The notes below the pieces were generated by a model. That model saw only the letters and a program-made list of their open reading frames with translations. It was not told the DNA's origin and did not search any database. DNA of 42,173 nt from Verrucomicrobiaceae bacterium (GTDB lineage: Bacteria > Verrucomicrobiota > Verrucomicrobiae > Verrucomicrobiales > Akkermansiaceae), in assembly GCA_003820635.1 (NCBI GenBank), contig RPOS01000021.1:1-42173 (forward strand), read 5' to 3'. Made by a program: the position numbers and the translations under genes. The first letter of the stretch is position 1, and the number at the start of each line of letters is the position of its first letter. Below are positions 8,722-18,679 of this stretch, piece by piece.

Positions 8722-11250
8722 ATGGGAAAAACACTCATCATCGCCGAGAAACCCAGCGTCATGACCGATCTCAGCCGCGCGCTCGCCAAGCCGCTCGGCA
8801 AGTTCGAAAAGCAGGGCTCCGGCCGTGATGTCTATTATGAAAACGACCACGCGGTGATCACTTCCGCCGTCGGACACCTGGTGGAACTTCGCATGCCGAT
8901 GGGCCCGAATGGCAAGAAGCTGCCGTGGAACTTCGGCGTCCTGCCCGCCATCCCGGACAAGTTCGAACTCGATCCGATCGCGGATTCCGAGGCGCGGCTC
9001 AAACAGGTCCTCAAGCTCGCCAAGCGCAAGGACGTCGACCGCATCGTCAACGCCTGCGACGCCGGTCGCGAGGGCGAGCTCATTTTCCGCTACATCATGG
9101 ACATCGGCAAAATCCAGAAACCAACGCAGCGGCTCTGGATGCAGTCGATGACCAACAACGCCATCCTCGAAGCTTGGGATTCGCTGCGCAGCGACGAGCA
9201 GATGCGGCCGCTGGCCGACGCCGCCAAGTGCCGCTCGGAGTCCGACTGGCTGGTCGGACTCAACGCCACCCGCGCGCTCACTTGTTTCAACTCGCGCCAC
9301 GGCGGCTTCAACATCACCGCCGCCGGCCGCGTGCAGACGCCCACGCTTTCCATTCTCGCCACCCGCGAGGCGGAGATCCAGGCCTTCAAGCCAGCGCCTT
9401 ATTTCGAGGTCCACGCCACCTTCGGCGTCGCCGCCGGGGAATACCTCGGCAAGTGGATCGACGAAGCATGGAAAAAGGACGAAGCCAATCCGCACGGCCG
9501 CCCCGAGCGCATCTGGGAACAATCCCTCGCCGAGGAAATCAAGAACCGCTGCGAAGACAAAACCGGCGTCGTCACCGAGGAAAAGAAAGCGCAGACGCAG
9601 ATCGCACCGCAGCTTTACGACCTCACCACACTCCAGCGCGAGGCGCCGTTTTCCGCCAAGGGCACCTTGCAGATCGCCCAGGCGCTTTATGAAAAGCACA
9701 AGGTGATCACCTATCCGCGGACGGACTCACGCTACCTGCCGGAAGACTACACCGGCAACGTCCGCGAGACCATGCAGGACATCGCCAACAGCGATCTCGA
9801 CGTGGCAAGATATGCCAAAGCCGTGCTCGCCGGCGGAGCCAATGGCGGCCCGCACCTGCACAAGTCACGCCGGATTTTCGACAACAAGAAAGTTTCCGAT
9901 CACTTCGCCATCATCCCCACCGGCAAGACCGCCAAGCTCAGCGAGACCGAGCAGAAGGTCTATGACATGATCGTCAAGCGCTTCATCGCCGTGTTCTATC
10001 CGGTCGCCGAGTTCGAACAAACCACGCGCCTCACCCGCATCAAGGAAGACACCTTCAAGACCGAAGGCCGCGTGCTCATCAAACCCGGCTGGCTCGAAGT
10101 CTATGGCCGCCGCCCGGGCGTCGCCAATGGCAAGGACGAACTGGTCCCCGTCTCCACCGGCGAAAGCGCGAATGTAGAACACATCGAAGTGCTCCACGAG
10201 GAAACCAAGCCGCCGGCGCGTTTCACCGAGTCCACCCTGCTATCCGCCATGGAAGGCGCGGGTAAACTCATCGACGACGAGGCGCTCGCCGAGGCCATGG
10301 CCGAGCGCGGACTCGGCACGCCCGCCACCCGCGCGGCCACCATCGAGGGGCTCATAGCCCAGAAATACCTCGCCCGCGACGGCCGCGAACTCCACGTCAC
10401 CGGCAGCGGCATGCGCCTCATCCAACTCGTGCGCGAGATGAACATCGAGGGGCTTTATTCGCCCATGCTCACCGGCGATTGGGAATACAAACTCCGCCGG
10501 ATGGAGCACGGCCAACTCGAGCGCGAGGCCTTCATGAAGGAGATCGTCTCCTACACCAACGACATCGTCACCAAGGCCCGCAAGCTCGCCGAGGATGCGA
10601 AAAACCAGGTTTTCCCCGATCTCACGGTCCCCTGCCCCGCCTGCGGCACGGAGAACCTGCGCCAGACGGACGCCACCTACGAGTGCCGCCAGCCGGACTG
10701 CAAGTTCAAGGCCAAGAAACACATCGCCGGCCGCCTTCTAACAGACGACGAGGCCAAGGAACTTTTCACCAAGGGCTTCGTCGGCCCGCTCACCGGCTTC
10801 AAGTCGAAGTTCAACAAGCCCTTCGATGCCGCGTTGAAAATGGACGAGAAGTTCAAGGTCAATTTCTTCTTCGAAAACGACGACCGCGACAACGCGCCCG
10901 AGCTTACCGAGGAACACTTCATCAGTGATGTCGCCATGCAGGACGGCCGCACCGTGAAACTCTACGAGACCGAAAAGGCCTATCACCTCCCCGAGCTCGT
11001 CACCAAGAAGGAACCCAACGGCATCCGCATCGGCAAAAACATCCTCCACCACGAGATCACCGTGGAGCAGGTGAAGAAACTCCTCACCCACGGCAAGACC
11101 GACGTCATCAAGGGCTTCGTTTCCAACCGCACCAAGCGCAAGTTCGACGCCCACCTCACCTTCGATCCCAAGGAAGGCAAGATCGGCTTCGACTTCCCGC
11201 CGCGCCCTGCCAAGAAGGCCGCGGCCAAAAAGGCGGCGAAATCGGAGTAA
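8722..11250 (+). CDS. topB: DNA topoisomerase III (type IA)
   Basis: 842 residues. Toprim domain at the N-terminus (TLIIAEKPS with Glu9; [10 protein letters not shown] with Asp113), then the type IA core with the active-site tyrosine in [15 protein letters not shown] (Tyr331). After ~620 a four-cysteine zinc finger (CPACGTENL ... CRQPDCKFK) is followed by topoisomerase C-terminal repeats ([28 protein letters not shown]) and a short basic tail [13 protein letters not shown]. It relaxes negatively supercoiled DNA and decatenates replication or recombination intermediates. It is longer than E. coli TopB (~650 aa) because of the C-terminal repeats. ATG start at 8722. Confidence 0.95.
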   Translation: MGKTLIIAEKPSVMTDLSRALAKPLGKFEKQGSGRDVYYENDHAVITSAVGHLVELRMPMGPNGKKLPWNFGVLPAIPDKFELDPIADSEARLKQVLKLAKRKDVDRIVNACDAGREGELIFRYIMDIGKIQKPTQRLWMQSMTNNAILEAWDSLRSDEQMRPLADAAKCRSESDWLVGLNATRALTCFNSRHGGFNITAAGRVQTPTLSILATREAEIQAFKPAPYFEVHATFGVAAGEYLGKWIDEAWKKDEANPHGRPERIWEQSLAEEIKNRCEDKTGVVTEEKKAQTQIAPQLYDLTTLQREAPFSAKGTLQIAQALYEKHKVITYPRTDSRYLPEDYTGNVRETMQDIANSDLDVARYAKAVLAGGANGGPHLHKSRRIFDNKKVSDHFAIIPTGKTAKLSETEQKVYDMIVKRFIAVFYPVAEFEQTTRLTRIKEDTFKTEGRVLIKPGWLEVYGRRPGVANGKDELVPVSTGESANVEHIEVLHEETKPPARFTESTLLSAMEGAGKLIDDEALAEAMAERGLGTPATRAATIEGLIAQKYLARDGRELHVTGSGMRLIQLVREMNIEGLYSPMLTGDWEYKLRRMEHGQLEREAFMKEIVSYTNDIVTKARKLAEDAKNQVFPDLTVPCPACGTENLRQTDATYECRQPDCKFKAKKHIAGRLLTDDEAKELFTKGFVGPLTGFKSKFNKPFDAALKMDEKFKVNFFFENDDRDNAPELTEEHFISDVAMQDGRTVKLYETEKAYHLPELVTKKEPNGIRIGKNILHHEITVEQVKKLLTHGKTDVIKGFVSNRTKRKFDAHLTFDPKEGKIGFDFPPRPAKKAAAKKAAKSE

Positions 11251-11295
11251 TCATCGTGGAGTCCCCGCCGCAGACGTTGAAAACGCCTCTTGCTG

Positions 11296-11324
11296 ATCAA
11301 AGTCGTTACCAATGACTTGATCGG
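11296..11324. terminator. Inverted repeat between convergent topB and YkgJ genes
   Basis: GATCAAaGTC and GACTTGATC form a stem of nine pairs with one bulged A around a ~9-nt loop. There is no T-run on either side. It sits in the 75-bp gap between two convergent genes, so it may act as a bidirectional terminator. Positions are accurate to about one base. Confidence 0.4.
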
Positions 11325-11325
11325 C

Positions 11326-11706
11326 TCACTTCACCGGCACCGGCACCGCCTCGCAGACCTCCCGCCAGCCGGGGAAGTTCCACTTGTTGGGAAAACCGGC
11401 GCATTGCGCGGGCTTCACCGGATGGATGCGGCAGGCCTTGCCATCGAGCATGATGCACTCGTGGTTTTCCTTCTCGATGAGCGAGAGCCCCTGGCGGTTC
11501 GAGCGCAGGCGGGTGAACTGATGGATGAACTCATTTTCCGATAGATCGAGAAACTCCGCGATGGGTGCGATTTCATTTTCCTCGATCCTCACGTCGCCCG
11601 GCCACTTGCAGCAGTTGGTGCAGCGCTGGCAGACATAGAACACCGTGGGATCAAGTACCACATCGCGGTTTCCCGGGCTGCCGAAATCCTTGGACGGTCC
11701 CGTCAT
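11326..11706 (-). CDS. YkgJ-family cysteine cluster protein
   Basis: 126 residues from an ATG that overlaps the stop of the upstream amidase gene (TGATG), indicating translational coupling; the longer frame to 11757 runs into that gene. The signature is FYVCQRCTNCCKWPG, with further cysteines in CIMLDGKACRIHPVKPAQC, the CxxCxxCC plus C-x-C pattern of YkgJ (zinc or iron-sulfur binding) proteins. Function of the family is not established. No membrane segment. Confidence 0.88.
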   Translation of the reverse strand: MTGPSKDFGSPGNRDVVLDPTVFYVCQRCTNCCKWPGDVRIEENEIAPIAEFLDLSENEFIHQFTRLRSNRQGLSLIEKENHECIMLDGKACRIHPVKPAQCAGFPNKWNFPGWREVCEAVPVPVK

Positions 11707-12404
11707 CACTCCATCCGCTGATAGTATTCGTTCACGCGGCTGAGGAACCAGCGCCACTTTTTGCCGGGCTTTCCATTATCTAACAAGAAATGCGGGCAGT
11801 TCTTGTGCGGCGGGGTTTTCCCCCGGCGCGGCCAGTGATAGTGAGGCACCACCTGGCGCAGCGGGATGCGGTGCTTCTTCATCAGGATGGCGGTGAGCTT
11901 GGCGGTGCGCTCGATGGTCGCCCGCCTGTCACTGCCGCGGTGTTCGCACATCTCGATGCCGATGGAGAGGCGGTTTCCGGGGCCATGGAAGTCGGCGTGC
12001 TCGCCCTGCTCGGTGGTGGGCATGTGCTGGATGGACACCTTGTCATCCACGGTGAAATGCCAGATCATGTAGCCGATGCGGTTGCCATAGCGCGTCTTGG
12101 GGGAGCGCAGTGCGCCGTTCTTGAGCGCCCGGGAATGTTGCCAGGCATCCGCCGTGTAATTCTGCGTGCTGTGGATGGTGATGTAGCGCGGGTTCATCGG
12201 GCGGATCACCTTGCGGCCATGTCTGCCGCGGGGAACCAGATCCGCCTTGAGATTCACCTCCCGATACAGCCGTGAGACCGGGACCTTACCGGAGGAAGAA
12301 GAGGTGCCGGATGAAGTCGGAACACGCACCGATTCCATCGGCCGGCACTGGAGACAGACCAGCACCAGCAGGGAAAAGGGAAGGAACCAACTCAGGAAGC
12401 GCAC
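11706..12404 (-). CDS. N-acetylmuramoyl-L-alanine amidase (Amidase_2/PGRP type), secreted
   Basis: 232 residues. Hydrophobic N-terminus (FLPFSLLVLVCLQC) serves as export signal; the LQC site is not a good lipobox because Gln precedes Cys. The Amidase_2 domain starts near residue 70: ITIHSTQNYTADA gives the first zinc His, HADFHGPGNRLSIGIEMCEH the centre, and HYHWPRRGKTPPHKNCPHF the second His and the Cys-Pro-His ligand region. It cleaves the MurNAc-L-Ala amide bond in peptidoglycan. It is the first gene of a leftward pair with the YkgJ gene and is divergent from psd with ~120 bp between starts. Confidence 0.9.
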   Translation of the reverse strand: MRFLSWFLPFSLLVLVCLQCRPMESVRVPTSSGTSSSSGKVPVSRLYREVNLKADLVPRGRHGRKVIRPMNPRYITIHSTQNYTADAWQHSRALKNGALRSPKTRYGNRIGYMIWHFTVDDKVSIQHMPTTEQGEHADFHGPGNRLSIGIEMCEHRGSDRRATIERTAKLTAILMKKHRIPLRQVVPHYHWPRRGKTPPHKNCPHFLLDNGKPGKKWRWFLSRVNEYYQRME

Positions 12405-12435
12405 ACCCGTCCCTTAGCACATTCTGCCATGGGGC

Positions 12436-12480
12436 GAAATTAAATTTCCGCTGATCATCCGGTTTTCATGGGTAAACCGG
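12436..12480. promoter_or_regulatory. Two inverted repeats in the amidase/psd divergent region
   Basis: GAAATTAAATTTC (12436-12448) is a perfect 6+1+6 palindrome in the only AT-rich patch of this divergent region and could be an operator. Immediately downstream CCGGTTT and AAACCGG (12459-12480, 8-nt loop) form a seven-pair hairpin 45 bp before the psd GTG. Function is inferred from position only. Confidence 0.4.
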
Positions 12481-12524
12481 ACCCGGGCCTTGCGGAGCAT
12501 CCCGGCGGCCCTTAGAAAAATGCC

Positions 12525-13418
12525 GTGGAACCGATCCGCTTTTTCAACCGACACACCGGCACCCTCGAGACCGAGGAAGTCTATGGCGAGGGTTTCCTGC
12601 GCTGGACTTACAACCATCCGCTGGGGGCCATCGCGCTCTCGGCATTCGTCAAGCGGCCGTTCTTCTCGGCATGGTATGGCCGGCGCATGAGCACGGCAAA
12701 ATCCGCCGCGCGGGTGGCTCCGTTCATCTCCCGCTACGGGCTGGATCCCTCCGACTTTGCCGATCCTCCGGAGTCGTTTCGCAGCTTCAACGAGTTCTTT
12801 TACCGCAAGCTCAAGCCCGCCGCACGGCCGGTGGATGCGGATGCAACCAGCGTGGTGTTTCCCGCGGACGGCCGGCACCTCGGCTTTGACCGTGCCTCGG
12901 CCATCGAGGGGGTGTTTGTGAAAGGCCAGAAATTCGATCTGCCCGCGCTGCTCGGCGATGCGGATCTCGCCCGCAGATACGCCGACGGCGCGCTGGTGCT
13001 CTCACGGCTGTGCCCGGTGGATTACCATCGTTTTCACTTCCCGGCCGCTGGCACGCCCGGCGAGACACGCCTGATCAACGGCCCGCTGTTCTCGGTTTCC
13101 CCAATCGCGCTGCGCAAGCGCCTCGCCTACCTGTGGACCAACAAGCGCACCCTCACGCCATTGCAAACCGAGCGCTTCGGCACCGTGTTGCTGTTGGAAA
13201 TCGGCGCCACCTGCGTGGGCACCATCCGCCAGACTTTCACACCCGGACAACCCGTGGAAAAAGGCGCGGAAAAGGGTTATTTCGCCTTCGGCGGCTCCTC
13301 CACCATCACGCTCTTCGAGCCCGGCGCGGTGAAGTTGGAACAGGACCTCGCCGCACACTCGTCACGGCAGACGGAACTTTACGCCAGGTTCGGCACACGG
13401 ATGGCTGGCATCGCTTGA
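12525..13418 (+). CDS. psd: Phosphatidylserine decarboxylase proenzyme
   Basis: 297 residues, GTG start (no alternative in-frame ATG nearby). It converts phosphatidylserine to phosphatidylethanolamine at the inner membrane. The autocatalytic processing site is Gly-Ser-Ser in YFAFGGSSTITLF (cleavage before Ser258, which becomes the pyruvoyl group), the GSS rather than LGST version, so it belongs to the group resembling chlamydial and eukaryotic-like PSDs. Other family blocks are FNEFFYRKLKPAARP, PADGRHLGF and RLCPVDYHRFHFP. The upstream hairpin is described separately. No pssA gene is in the window. Confidence 0.95.
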   Translation: MEPIRFFNRHTGTLETEEVYGEGFLRWTYNHPLGAIALSAFVKRPFFSAWYGRRMSTAKSAARVAPFISRYGLDPSDFADPPESFRSFNEFFYRKLKPAARPVDADATSVVFPADGRHLGFDRASAIEGVFVKGQKFDLPALLGDADLARRYADGALVLSRLCPVDYHRFHFPAAGTPGETRLINGPLFSVSPIALRKRLAYLWTNKRTLTPLQTERFGTVLLLEIGATCVGTIRQTFTPGQPVEKGAEKGYFAFGGSSTITLFEPGAVKLEQDLAAHSSRQTELYARFGTRMAGIA

Positions 13419-13461
13419 CCTTGCCGGATCACCCGCCAAGCTCCCGTAACCATTGCCGCAC

Positions 13462-16224
13462 ATGCCCGATTACCTCACGACGCTCGCCCAGCACGCCCGC
13501 GACGGTCTCAAACCGGCCACCGAAGGCCAACTCTCGCCAGCCGAGCGCATCACTTTCTACAAGCGCTTCCTCGAAGTGGAGGGAAACGCCATCCTCGCCC
13601 GCCACCGCGAAGGAGACGGCGGTCTCGAAATCGCCCGCGACCGCGCGGCCCTCATCGACACCCTGCTAGGCTCCGTTCTCCAAGCCGCCATCAACACCCG
13701 CGGCGCGGACAGCGTGGCGCAGCACATCGCGCTGGTGGCCACCGGCGGCTACGGCCGCGGTCTGCTCAACCCGCGCTCGGACATCGACCTGCTTTTCCTC
13801 CTGCCGCGCGCCTCCACCAAGCTGCCCAAGGCGCTGCAGGAACTCGTCCAGGACGTGCTCTATCCGCTCTGGGACGTGGGATTCAAGGTGGGCCACGCCT
13901 GCCGCTCCATCCCGGAATGCATCGAGCAGGCCAAGGCCGACCAGCAGAACAAGACCGCCCTGATGGACGCACGCCTGATCACCGGGGACGCCACGCTGTT
14001 TGCGAAATTCCAGACGCGCTTCGCCAAGGAGTGCATCGACAGAGGCCAGCAGGCCTTCTTCGAACTGCGCCGCCAGGACTTGCGCAGCCGTCACGAGAAA
14101 TACTCCCACACCGTTTTCCTGCAGGAACCCAACGTGAAGGAAAGCTGCGGCGGCATGCGGGATTATCACAACGTCCAGTGGGTGGCGCGCGTCAAAACCG
14201 GCAGCGCACGGCTCGAAGACCTGGTGGAAAAAAAACTCCTCACCCCCGGCGCCCTGCGCGAAATGGAGGAGGCCTATGAATTCCTCCACCGCGTCCGCAA
14301 CGAGCTCCACTACCACACCGGCAAGGGCACCGACCAGCTCACGCTCCAGCTCCAGGGCGTGGTGGCCAACGCCTTCAACTACCCGCAACGCAACATCCTG
14401 CGCAGCACCGAGGCCTTCATGCGGGATTACTACCGCCACACCCGGCATATCTATCAGCACACCACCTCGCTGATGGAGGCCTTCCAGATCGAGGATGAAC
14501 ACAGGGCGGAATCCGGCATACGCTCGTTCCTCACCTTCCGGAAAAAAAGCCGCGAGGAGTTCGACGGCTTCATCGCGCGCGACGGTCGCCTGTTTCCCGC
14601 CAATCAGGATGTTTTCAAGGACGATCCCAACCGCCTGATGCGGCTCTTCCAGCATTGCCAGCTGCGCAACCTCAAGCTCAGCCCGCCACTGCGCCGCCTC
14701 ATCGCCCAACATTGGGACGACATCGACCGCCCGTTCCGCTACTCGAAAACCAACCGCCTCATCTTCCAGGCCATACTCGAGCGCAAGGGCGATGTCGCAC
14801 GCACCTTGCGCCTGATGCACCGCATCAGCTTCCTCGGCCGTTACCTGCCGGAGTTCGGCGCGCTCGACTGCCTCGTCCAGCACGAGTTCTTCCACCGCTA
14901 CACCGCAGACGAGCACACGCTGCGCTGCGTCGAGGAGCTCGACAAACTGATTTCCGAAAACGAGCCGCGCCGCGAGATTTACCGCCGCCTTTTTCACGAA
15001 GTGGCCGATCCCTACGCGTTCTATCTGGCCGTGATCCTGCACGATACCGGCCGCGCGGAAAACGTCCGCGAGCACATCGACGGCTCGGCCATCCTCGCCG
15101 CCAAGCTCTGCAACCGCCTCCAGATCCAGGGCGCGCGGCGCAGCCTCGTCATGTTCCTGGTGGACAACCACCTCACCTTCTGGCGCACCGCCACCACCCG
15201 CAATCTCGATGACCCGGAAGTCATCGCCGAGTTCGCCACCATCGTCAAAAACACCTCCAATCTCGACGCTCTGCTGCTTTTCACCTTCATCGATTCCAGC
15301 GCCACCGCGCCCGATGCCTGGAGCGGATGGAAGGAAAGCCTGATGCTCCAGCTCCACACCGCCACCCGCAACTTTCTCGAAGGCGGCCGCGAGAAATACT
15401 CCAGGAAACTCGACGCCGACCGCCTCGCCCTGCGCGACGCGGTGATCGGCCTGATGCGCGAGGACTACCACCCGGACATCAAGCGCCACTTCGAGCGCAT
15501 GCCCGCCGCCGCCTTCCACTTCCGCCAGCCCGGCCAGATCGTCACCCAGGTGCGCACCGTCCGCCATTTCCTCCAGCGCGAGGCGGATGCCAAGGGCCCC
15601 TTCGCCTCATGCATCAAGTGGATCGACCACTCCGAGCGCGGCTATTCCGAGCTGGTGCTCGCCACGCGCGACAAGCCGTTGCTGTTAGAGAAAATCTGCT
15701 GCGCCCTCGCCTCCGAGCAGATCAACATTCTATCAGCCGATTTGTTCACCCGCAGCGACGGCATCGTGGTGAACATCTTCCGCGTCTGCACCACCAACTT
15801 CGAGGCCGTCTCCTCCGCCGCCACGCGCAAGCGTTTCCTGGAAACCTTCGAGGCCATCCTCGCCGCCGCGGATTACGAGCCGGAAAAATACCTCAAGCGC
15901 CGCACCAATTTCCTCAAGCCCCGCACCGACCACGGCATCCCCGTGCCGGTGCGCGCCTACGTCAGCAACGAACTCCATCCCAGCTGCACCACCGTGGAGC
16001 TCCAGGCGCTCGACCGCATCGGCCTGCTGCACGATCTCTTCCACACCATCAACCAATACGGCCTCAACACCGCCCATGCCCGCATCTGCACCGAGAAGGG
16101 CGTGGCCATGGACACCCTCTACATCACCACCACCGCAGGCGGAAAAGTGGAGGACCCGCAAATCCTCGCACAACTCGAGGAGCGATTCTCCGCCCTCATC
16201 GCCCGCCCGGAAGCCGCCGAGTGA
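13462..16224 (+). CDS. glnD: [Protein-PII] uridylyltransferase / uridylyl-removing enzyme
   Basis: 920 residues from the ATG at 13462 (a TTG three codons earlier is possible). It uridylylates PII under nitrogen limitation and removes UMP under nitrogen excess. Domain order is as in GlnD: nucleotidyltransferase motif ATGGYGRGLLNPRSDIDLLF (residues ~93-112, catalytic SDxD), GlnE/UTase helical region, HD domain with EFFHRYTADEHTL and LHDTGRAE (His527-Asp528), then two ACT domains (ELVLATRDKPLLLEKICC and TVELQALDRIGLLHDLFHTI). Length is typical. The HD motif reads HDTGRA where most GlnDs have HDIGKG. No glnB or glnK lies in the window. Confidence 0.95.
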   Translation: MPDYLTTLAQHARDGLKPATEGQLSPAERITFYKRFLEVEGNAILARHREGDGGLEIARDRAALIDTLLGSVLQAAINTRGADSVAQHIALVATGGYGRGLLNPRSDIDLLFLLPRASTKLPKALQELVQDVLYPLWDVGFKVGHACRSIPECIEQAKADQQNKTALMDARLITGDATLFAKFQTRFAKECIDRGQQAFFELRRQDLRSRHEKYSHTVFLQEPNVKESCGGMRDYHNVQWVARVKTGSARLEDLVEKKLLTPGALREMEEAYEFLHRVRNELHYHTGKGTDQLTLQLQGVVANAFNYPQRNILRSTEAFMRDYYRHTRHIYQHTTSLMEAFQIEDEHRAESGIRSFLTFRKKSREEFDGFIARDGRLFPANQDVFKDDPNRLMRLFQHCQLRNLKLSPPLRRLIAQHWDDIDRPFRYSKTNRLIFQAILERKGDVARTLRLMHRISFLGRYLPEFGALDCLVQHEFFHRYTADEHTLRCVEELDKLISENEPRREIYRRLFHEVADPYAFYLAVILHDTGRAENVREHIDGSAILAAKLCNRLQIQGARRSLVMFLVDNHLTFWRTATTRNLDDPEVIAEFATIVKNTSNLDALLLFTFIDSSATAPDAWSGWKESLMLQLHTATRNFLEGGREKYSRKLDADRLALRDAVIGLMREDYHPDIKRHFERMPAAAFHFRQPGQIVTQVRTVRHFLQREADAKGPFASCIKWIDHSERGYSELVLATRDKPLLLEKICCALASEQINILSADLFTRSDGIVVNIFRVCTTNFEAVSSAATRKRFLETFEAILAAADYEPEKYLKRRTNFLKPRTDHGIPVPVRAYVSNELHPSCTTVELQALDRIGLLHDLFHTINQYGLNTAHARICTEKGVAMDTLYITTTAGGKVEDPQILAQLEERFSALIARPEAAE

Positions 16225-16276
16225 TCCACACTTTCCGCTTCCCCGCTGGCAACCCCCGGCATAGCGTCCCGCCGCC

Positions 16277-17290
16277 ATGAGCAGTTGCGGCCCGAAAATG
16301 AAAATGGATCCGGTCCTGCACCGAACCCAGAAGCCCGAGTGGATCAAGGTCCGGCTCCCGAACAACCCGGAGTTCTGGTCCACCAAATCCCTCATCACCG
16401 ATCTCAAGCTCGTCACCGTCTGCGAGGAAGCCCAGTGCCCGAACCGCTGGGAATGCTGGAGCCAGCGCACGGCCACCTTCATGATCGCCGGGGAAAAATG
16501 CACCCGCGCCTGCGGTTTCTGCGCCGTCAAAACCGCCAAGCCCGACGCGCTCGAGGCCGACGAACCGCAGCGCGTGGCCGAGGCCACCCGCCGCATGGGG
16601 CTGCGCCATGTGGTCATCACCGCCGTCGCCCGCGACGACCTGCGCGATGGCGGCGCCGATCATTTCCGCCAAACCATCCAGGCCGTCCGCGCCGCCAATC
16701 CCGAAATCATCATCGAAGTGCTGGTGCCCGATTTCAACGACCGCGACTGGGCGCTGCAAATGGTCATGGAAGCCCGCCCGCACATCTTTAATCACAATAT
16801 CGAAACGGTGGAGCGCCTGACGCCGCTTGTGAGATCACGCGCTCAATACCAGCGCAGCCTCACCGTCCTGAAAAAAGCCAAGGCAATGGTGGACGGCAAG
16901 GTCGCCACCAAGAGCGGCATCATGCTCGGCCTCGGCGAGCGCAAGGAGGAAGTGCTCCGCGCCTTCGATGACCTCCGCGCCCACGACGTCACCGTGCTCA
17001 CCCTCGGCCAGTATCTGCGGCCCACTCCGAAGCACCTGCCGGTCGTCGAGTTCATCCGCCCGGAAATGTTCGATGAATACAAGGCCATCGCCCTGGAAAA
17101 AGGCTTCCGCCACGTCGCCAGCGGACCGCTGGTCAGAAGCTCCTACCACGCCGCCGAATTCCGCCCGGAGCTCGACGTGCTCGAAGCCATCGAGGCCGAC
17201 CTGCGCGCCATGAAAGGCATGGAACTCGGCCCCGAGCACCTGCCGCTGCCGGCCATCAAGCCGCAGCTCGAAAAAGCCATCGCCTCATGA
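16277..17290 (+). CDS. lipA: Lipoyl synthase
   Basis: 337 residues. Radical-SAM enzyme that inserts two sulfur atoms into octanoyl groups on lipoyl domains. The auxiliary iron-sulfur cluster motif CEEAQCPNRWEC and the radical-SAM motif CTRACGFC are both intact, as is the C-terminal RSSYHA block, whose Ser ligates the auxiliary cluster. ATG start at 16277, 52 bp after glnD. Its stop overlaps the next gene as ATGA (17287-17290). No lipB is visible, so octanoyl transfer is encoded elsewhere. Confidence 0.97.
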   Translation: MSSCGPKMKMDPVLHRTQKPEWIKVRLPNNPEFWSTKSLITDLKLVTVCEEAQCPNRWECWSQRTATFMIAGEKCTRACGFCAVKTAKPDALEADEPQRVAEATRRMGLRHVVITAVARDDLRDGGADHFRQTIQAVRAANPEIIIEVLVPDFNDRDWALQMVMEARPHIFNHNIETVERLTPLVRSRAQYQRSLTVLKKAKAMVDGKVATKSGIMLGLGERKEEVLRAFDDLRAHDVTVLTLGQYLRPTPKHLPVVEFIRPEMFDEYKAIALEKGFRHVASGPLVRSSYHAAEFRPELDVLEAIEADLRAMKGMELGPEHLPLPAIKPQLEKAIAS

Positions 17291-17766
17291 ATCACTGGCT
17301 GATCAAGTCCGAGCCGGACGTTTTCTCCATCGACGACCTCGCCCGCGTGAAGCGCGAGCCATGGACGGGTGTTAGAAACTATCAGGCCCGCAACTTCATG
17401 TGGAAGGAGATGAAACCCGGCGACCTCGCGTTGTTCTATCATTCCAACGCCAAGCCACCCGGCATCGCCGGCGTCGCCAAGGTCGCAGGCGTCCCCTACC
17501 CCGACGAAACGCAGTTTGATCCGAAGAGCGAATATCACGATCCCAAGACCACCCGTGAAAACCCGCGCTGGTGGTTGGTGGATTTCGAATTCGTCGGCAA
17601 GTTCTATGATCTTCTGCCGCTGGAAAGCATCAAGGCGGATCCGGTTCTATCGCAAATGATGGTCTGCCAGCGCGGCACGAGACTCTCGATCACCCCGGTC
17701 GATCCGCTGCATTTCAAGCGCGCCTGCAAGCTGGCGGGCTGGGGAGCACACACGGTCTCCGGTTGA
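17287..17766 (+). CDS. EVE-domain protein (PUA-like)
   Basis: 159 residues, entirely one EVE domain: MNHWLIKSEPDVFSIDDL at the start, WTGVRNYQARNFM, MKPGDLALFYHSN, and GIAGVAKVAG are family hallmarks (thymocyte nuclear protein 1 homologues). EVE domains bind modified cytosine or adenine bases in DNA or RNA; in bacteria some are fused to or placed beside modification-dependent restriction enzymes, but many, like this one, are stand-alone. ATGA overlap with lipA suggests co-translation. It converges on the RES toxin gene with almost no gap. Confidence 0.92.
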   Translation: MNHWLIKSEPDVFSIDDLARVKREPWTGVRNYQARNFMWKEMKPGDLALFYHSNAKPPGIAGVAKVAGVPYPDETQFDPKSEYHDPKTTRENPRWWLVDFEFVGKFYDLLPLESIKADPVLSQMMVCQRGTRLSITPVDPLHFKRACKLAGWGAHTVSG

Positions 17767-17767
17767 A

Positions 17768-18223
17768 TCAGAAGCGCGGATCGAAGCGAAACACCTCGGG
17801 ATCCGAAACCCGCAGTTTCGCCGCATCCGGATGAAGTGGCTGCACCAGCAGCGTGTGCTCTTGCGGGACGATCACGCTCGGCAGCCGCAAGGCCACATTT
17901 ATCCCCGCACTTAACCAATGCCCGCCGAAGCGCCGGGCACCGGACGAGGACGGCAGGGCCTGCCAATCCGCTGGCAAATCCGCAGTTTGGGCCGTTGCGA
18001 TCCACACGTCGGGCACCTCCACGGCGATGGCGCGCCATTCCAGATGGATCGCCTCACGCGGCGCGTGGACGAGGATTTCCAGCGCTGCCAGCGCCCTGGA
18101 TTCCGCCAGATACACCGCCGCCATGCCCTGCGGATTCCAGCGCCCTCCCCACAAGCGCGCGCCCTCGCCAGTCATGGCGGAGTCCGCCCAATGCGCCTGC
18201 ACAATCCGGTAAAACGTGGCCAT
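17768..18223 (-). CDS. RES-domain toxin
   Basis: 151 residues. RES family signature: FYRIVQAHWADSA, GEGARLWGGRWNPQGMAAVYLAES, LAALEILVH and the C-terminal EHTLLVQPLHPDAAKL. RES toxins are ADP-ribosyltransferase-fold enzymes that deplete cellular NAD+; the conserved Arg, Tyr and Glu/Ser positions are within the N-terminal half seen here. ATG start at 18223, 3 bp after the antitoxin stop, the standard antitoxin-toxin order. GC content is like the surroundings, so it is not an obvious recent arrival. Confidence 0.92.
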   Translation of the reverse strand: MATFYRIVQAHWADSAMTGEGARLWGGRWNPQGMAAVYLAESRALAALEILVHAPREAIHLEWRAIAVEVPDVWIATAQTADLPADWQALPSSSGARRFGGHWLSAGINVALRLPSVIVPQEHTLLVQPLHPDAAKLRVSDPEVFRFDPRF

Positions 18224-18226
18224 GAA

Positions 18227-18670
18227 TCAGGAAAACACGCCGTGTTCCAAGCGCCCGAGCAAGGCCTCCACCTCACGCGCGCCGATCTCGGTATCCGCGT
18301 AATCCAGCGGCCATTCCCCATGAAATGCCAGTGCCGGGGCCGTCAGCCAGGAACGTGCGCCCTCGGGACCACCGAGCGCCGCGCTCGCCCGCGTGAACAG
18401 GCGTGCATAGCGCACCAACCGGTCTGATTCCGCGCGGTCCAGGTGCCCGCTTTTCTTGCGCCGATGCAAGGTGGCGCGTGACATGCCCAGCAGCGCGGCG
18501 AGACGCTCTTCACTGAGCCCCAACATATCCCGTGCCGCATGGAATTCCGCCATCGGCAGGCCGTTGCGGACGCGGTCAATGATGTAGGCCGCCTCCGGCT
18601 CCCGCAGCACCGATTCCTCGCTCGCCGCGAATTTTTCGAGCGCGATTTCGTAAATCGTTTTTTGTTTCAC
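18227..18670 (-). CDS. Xre/MbcA/ParS-type antitoxin (partner of RES toxin)
   Basis: 147 residues if the GTG at 18670 is used (150 from TTG at 18679; no ATG is available). A central helix-turn-helix (LGLSEERLAALLGMSRATLHRRKKSG) is followed by the C-terminal toxin-binding domain common to this family (SDRLVRYARLFTRASAALGG ... WLTAPALAFHGEWPLDYADTEIGAREVEALLGRLEHG). It should neutralise the RES toxin and repress its own promoter. A 7-4-7 inverted repeat covers the start region and is the likely operator. Confidence 0.9.
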   Translation of the reverse strand: MKQKTIYEIALEKFAASEESVLREPEAAYIIDRVRNGLPMAEFHAARDMLGLSEERLAALLGMSRATLHRRKKSGHLDRAESDRLVRYARLFTRASAALGGPEGARSWLTAPALAFHGEWPLDYADTEIGAREVEALLGRLEHGVFS

Positions 18671-18679
18671 AAGAAACAA
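18662..18679. promoter_or_regulatory. Putative antitoxin operator (perfect inverted repeat)
   Basis: TTGTTTC-ACAA-GAAACAA is a perfect seven-pair inverted repeat lying over the candidate TTG/GTG start codons of the antitoxin and next to the AT-rich stretch 18650-18725 that must hold the promoter. Autorepression by antitoxin binding is the usual arrangement in RES/Xre modules. Binding to this site is inferred. Confidence 0.6.

Noticed and set aside
13666..15567. 633-residue open frame antisense to glnD
   Set aside because: GlnD domains are intact on the other strand; the antisense frame is composition-driven.
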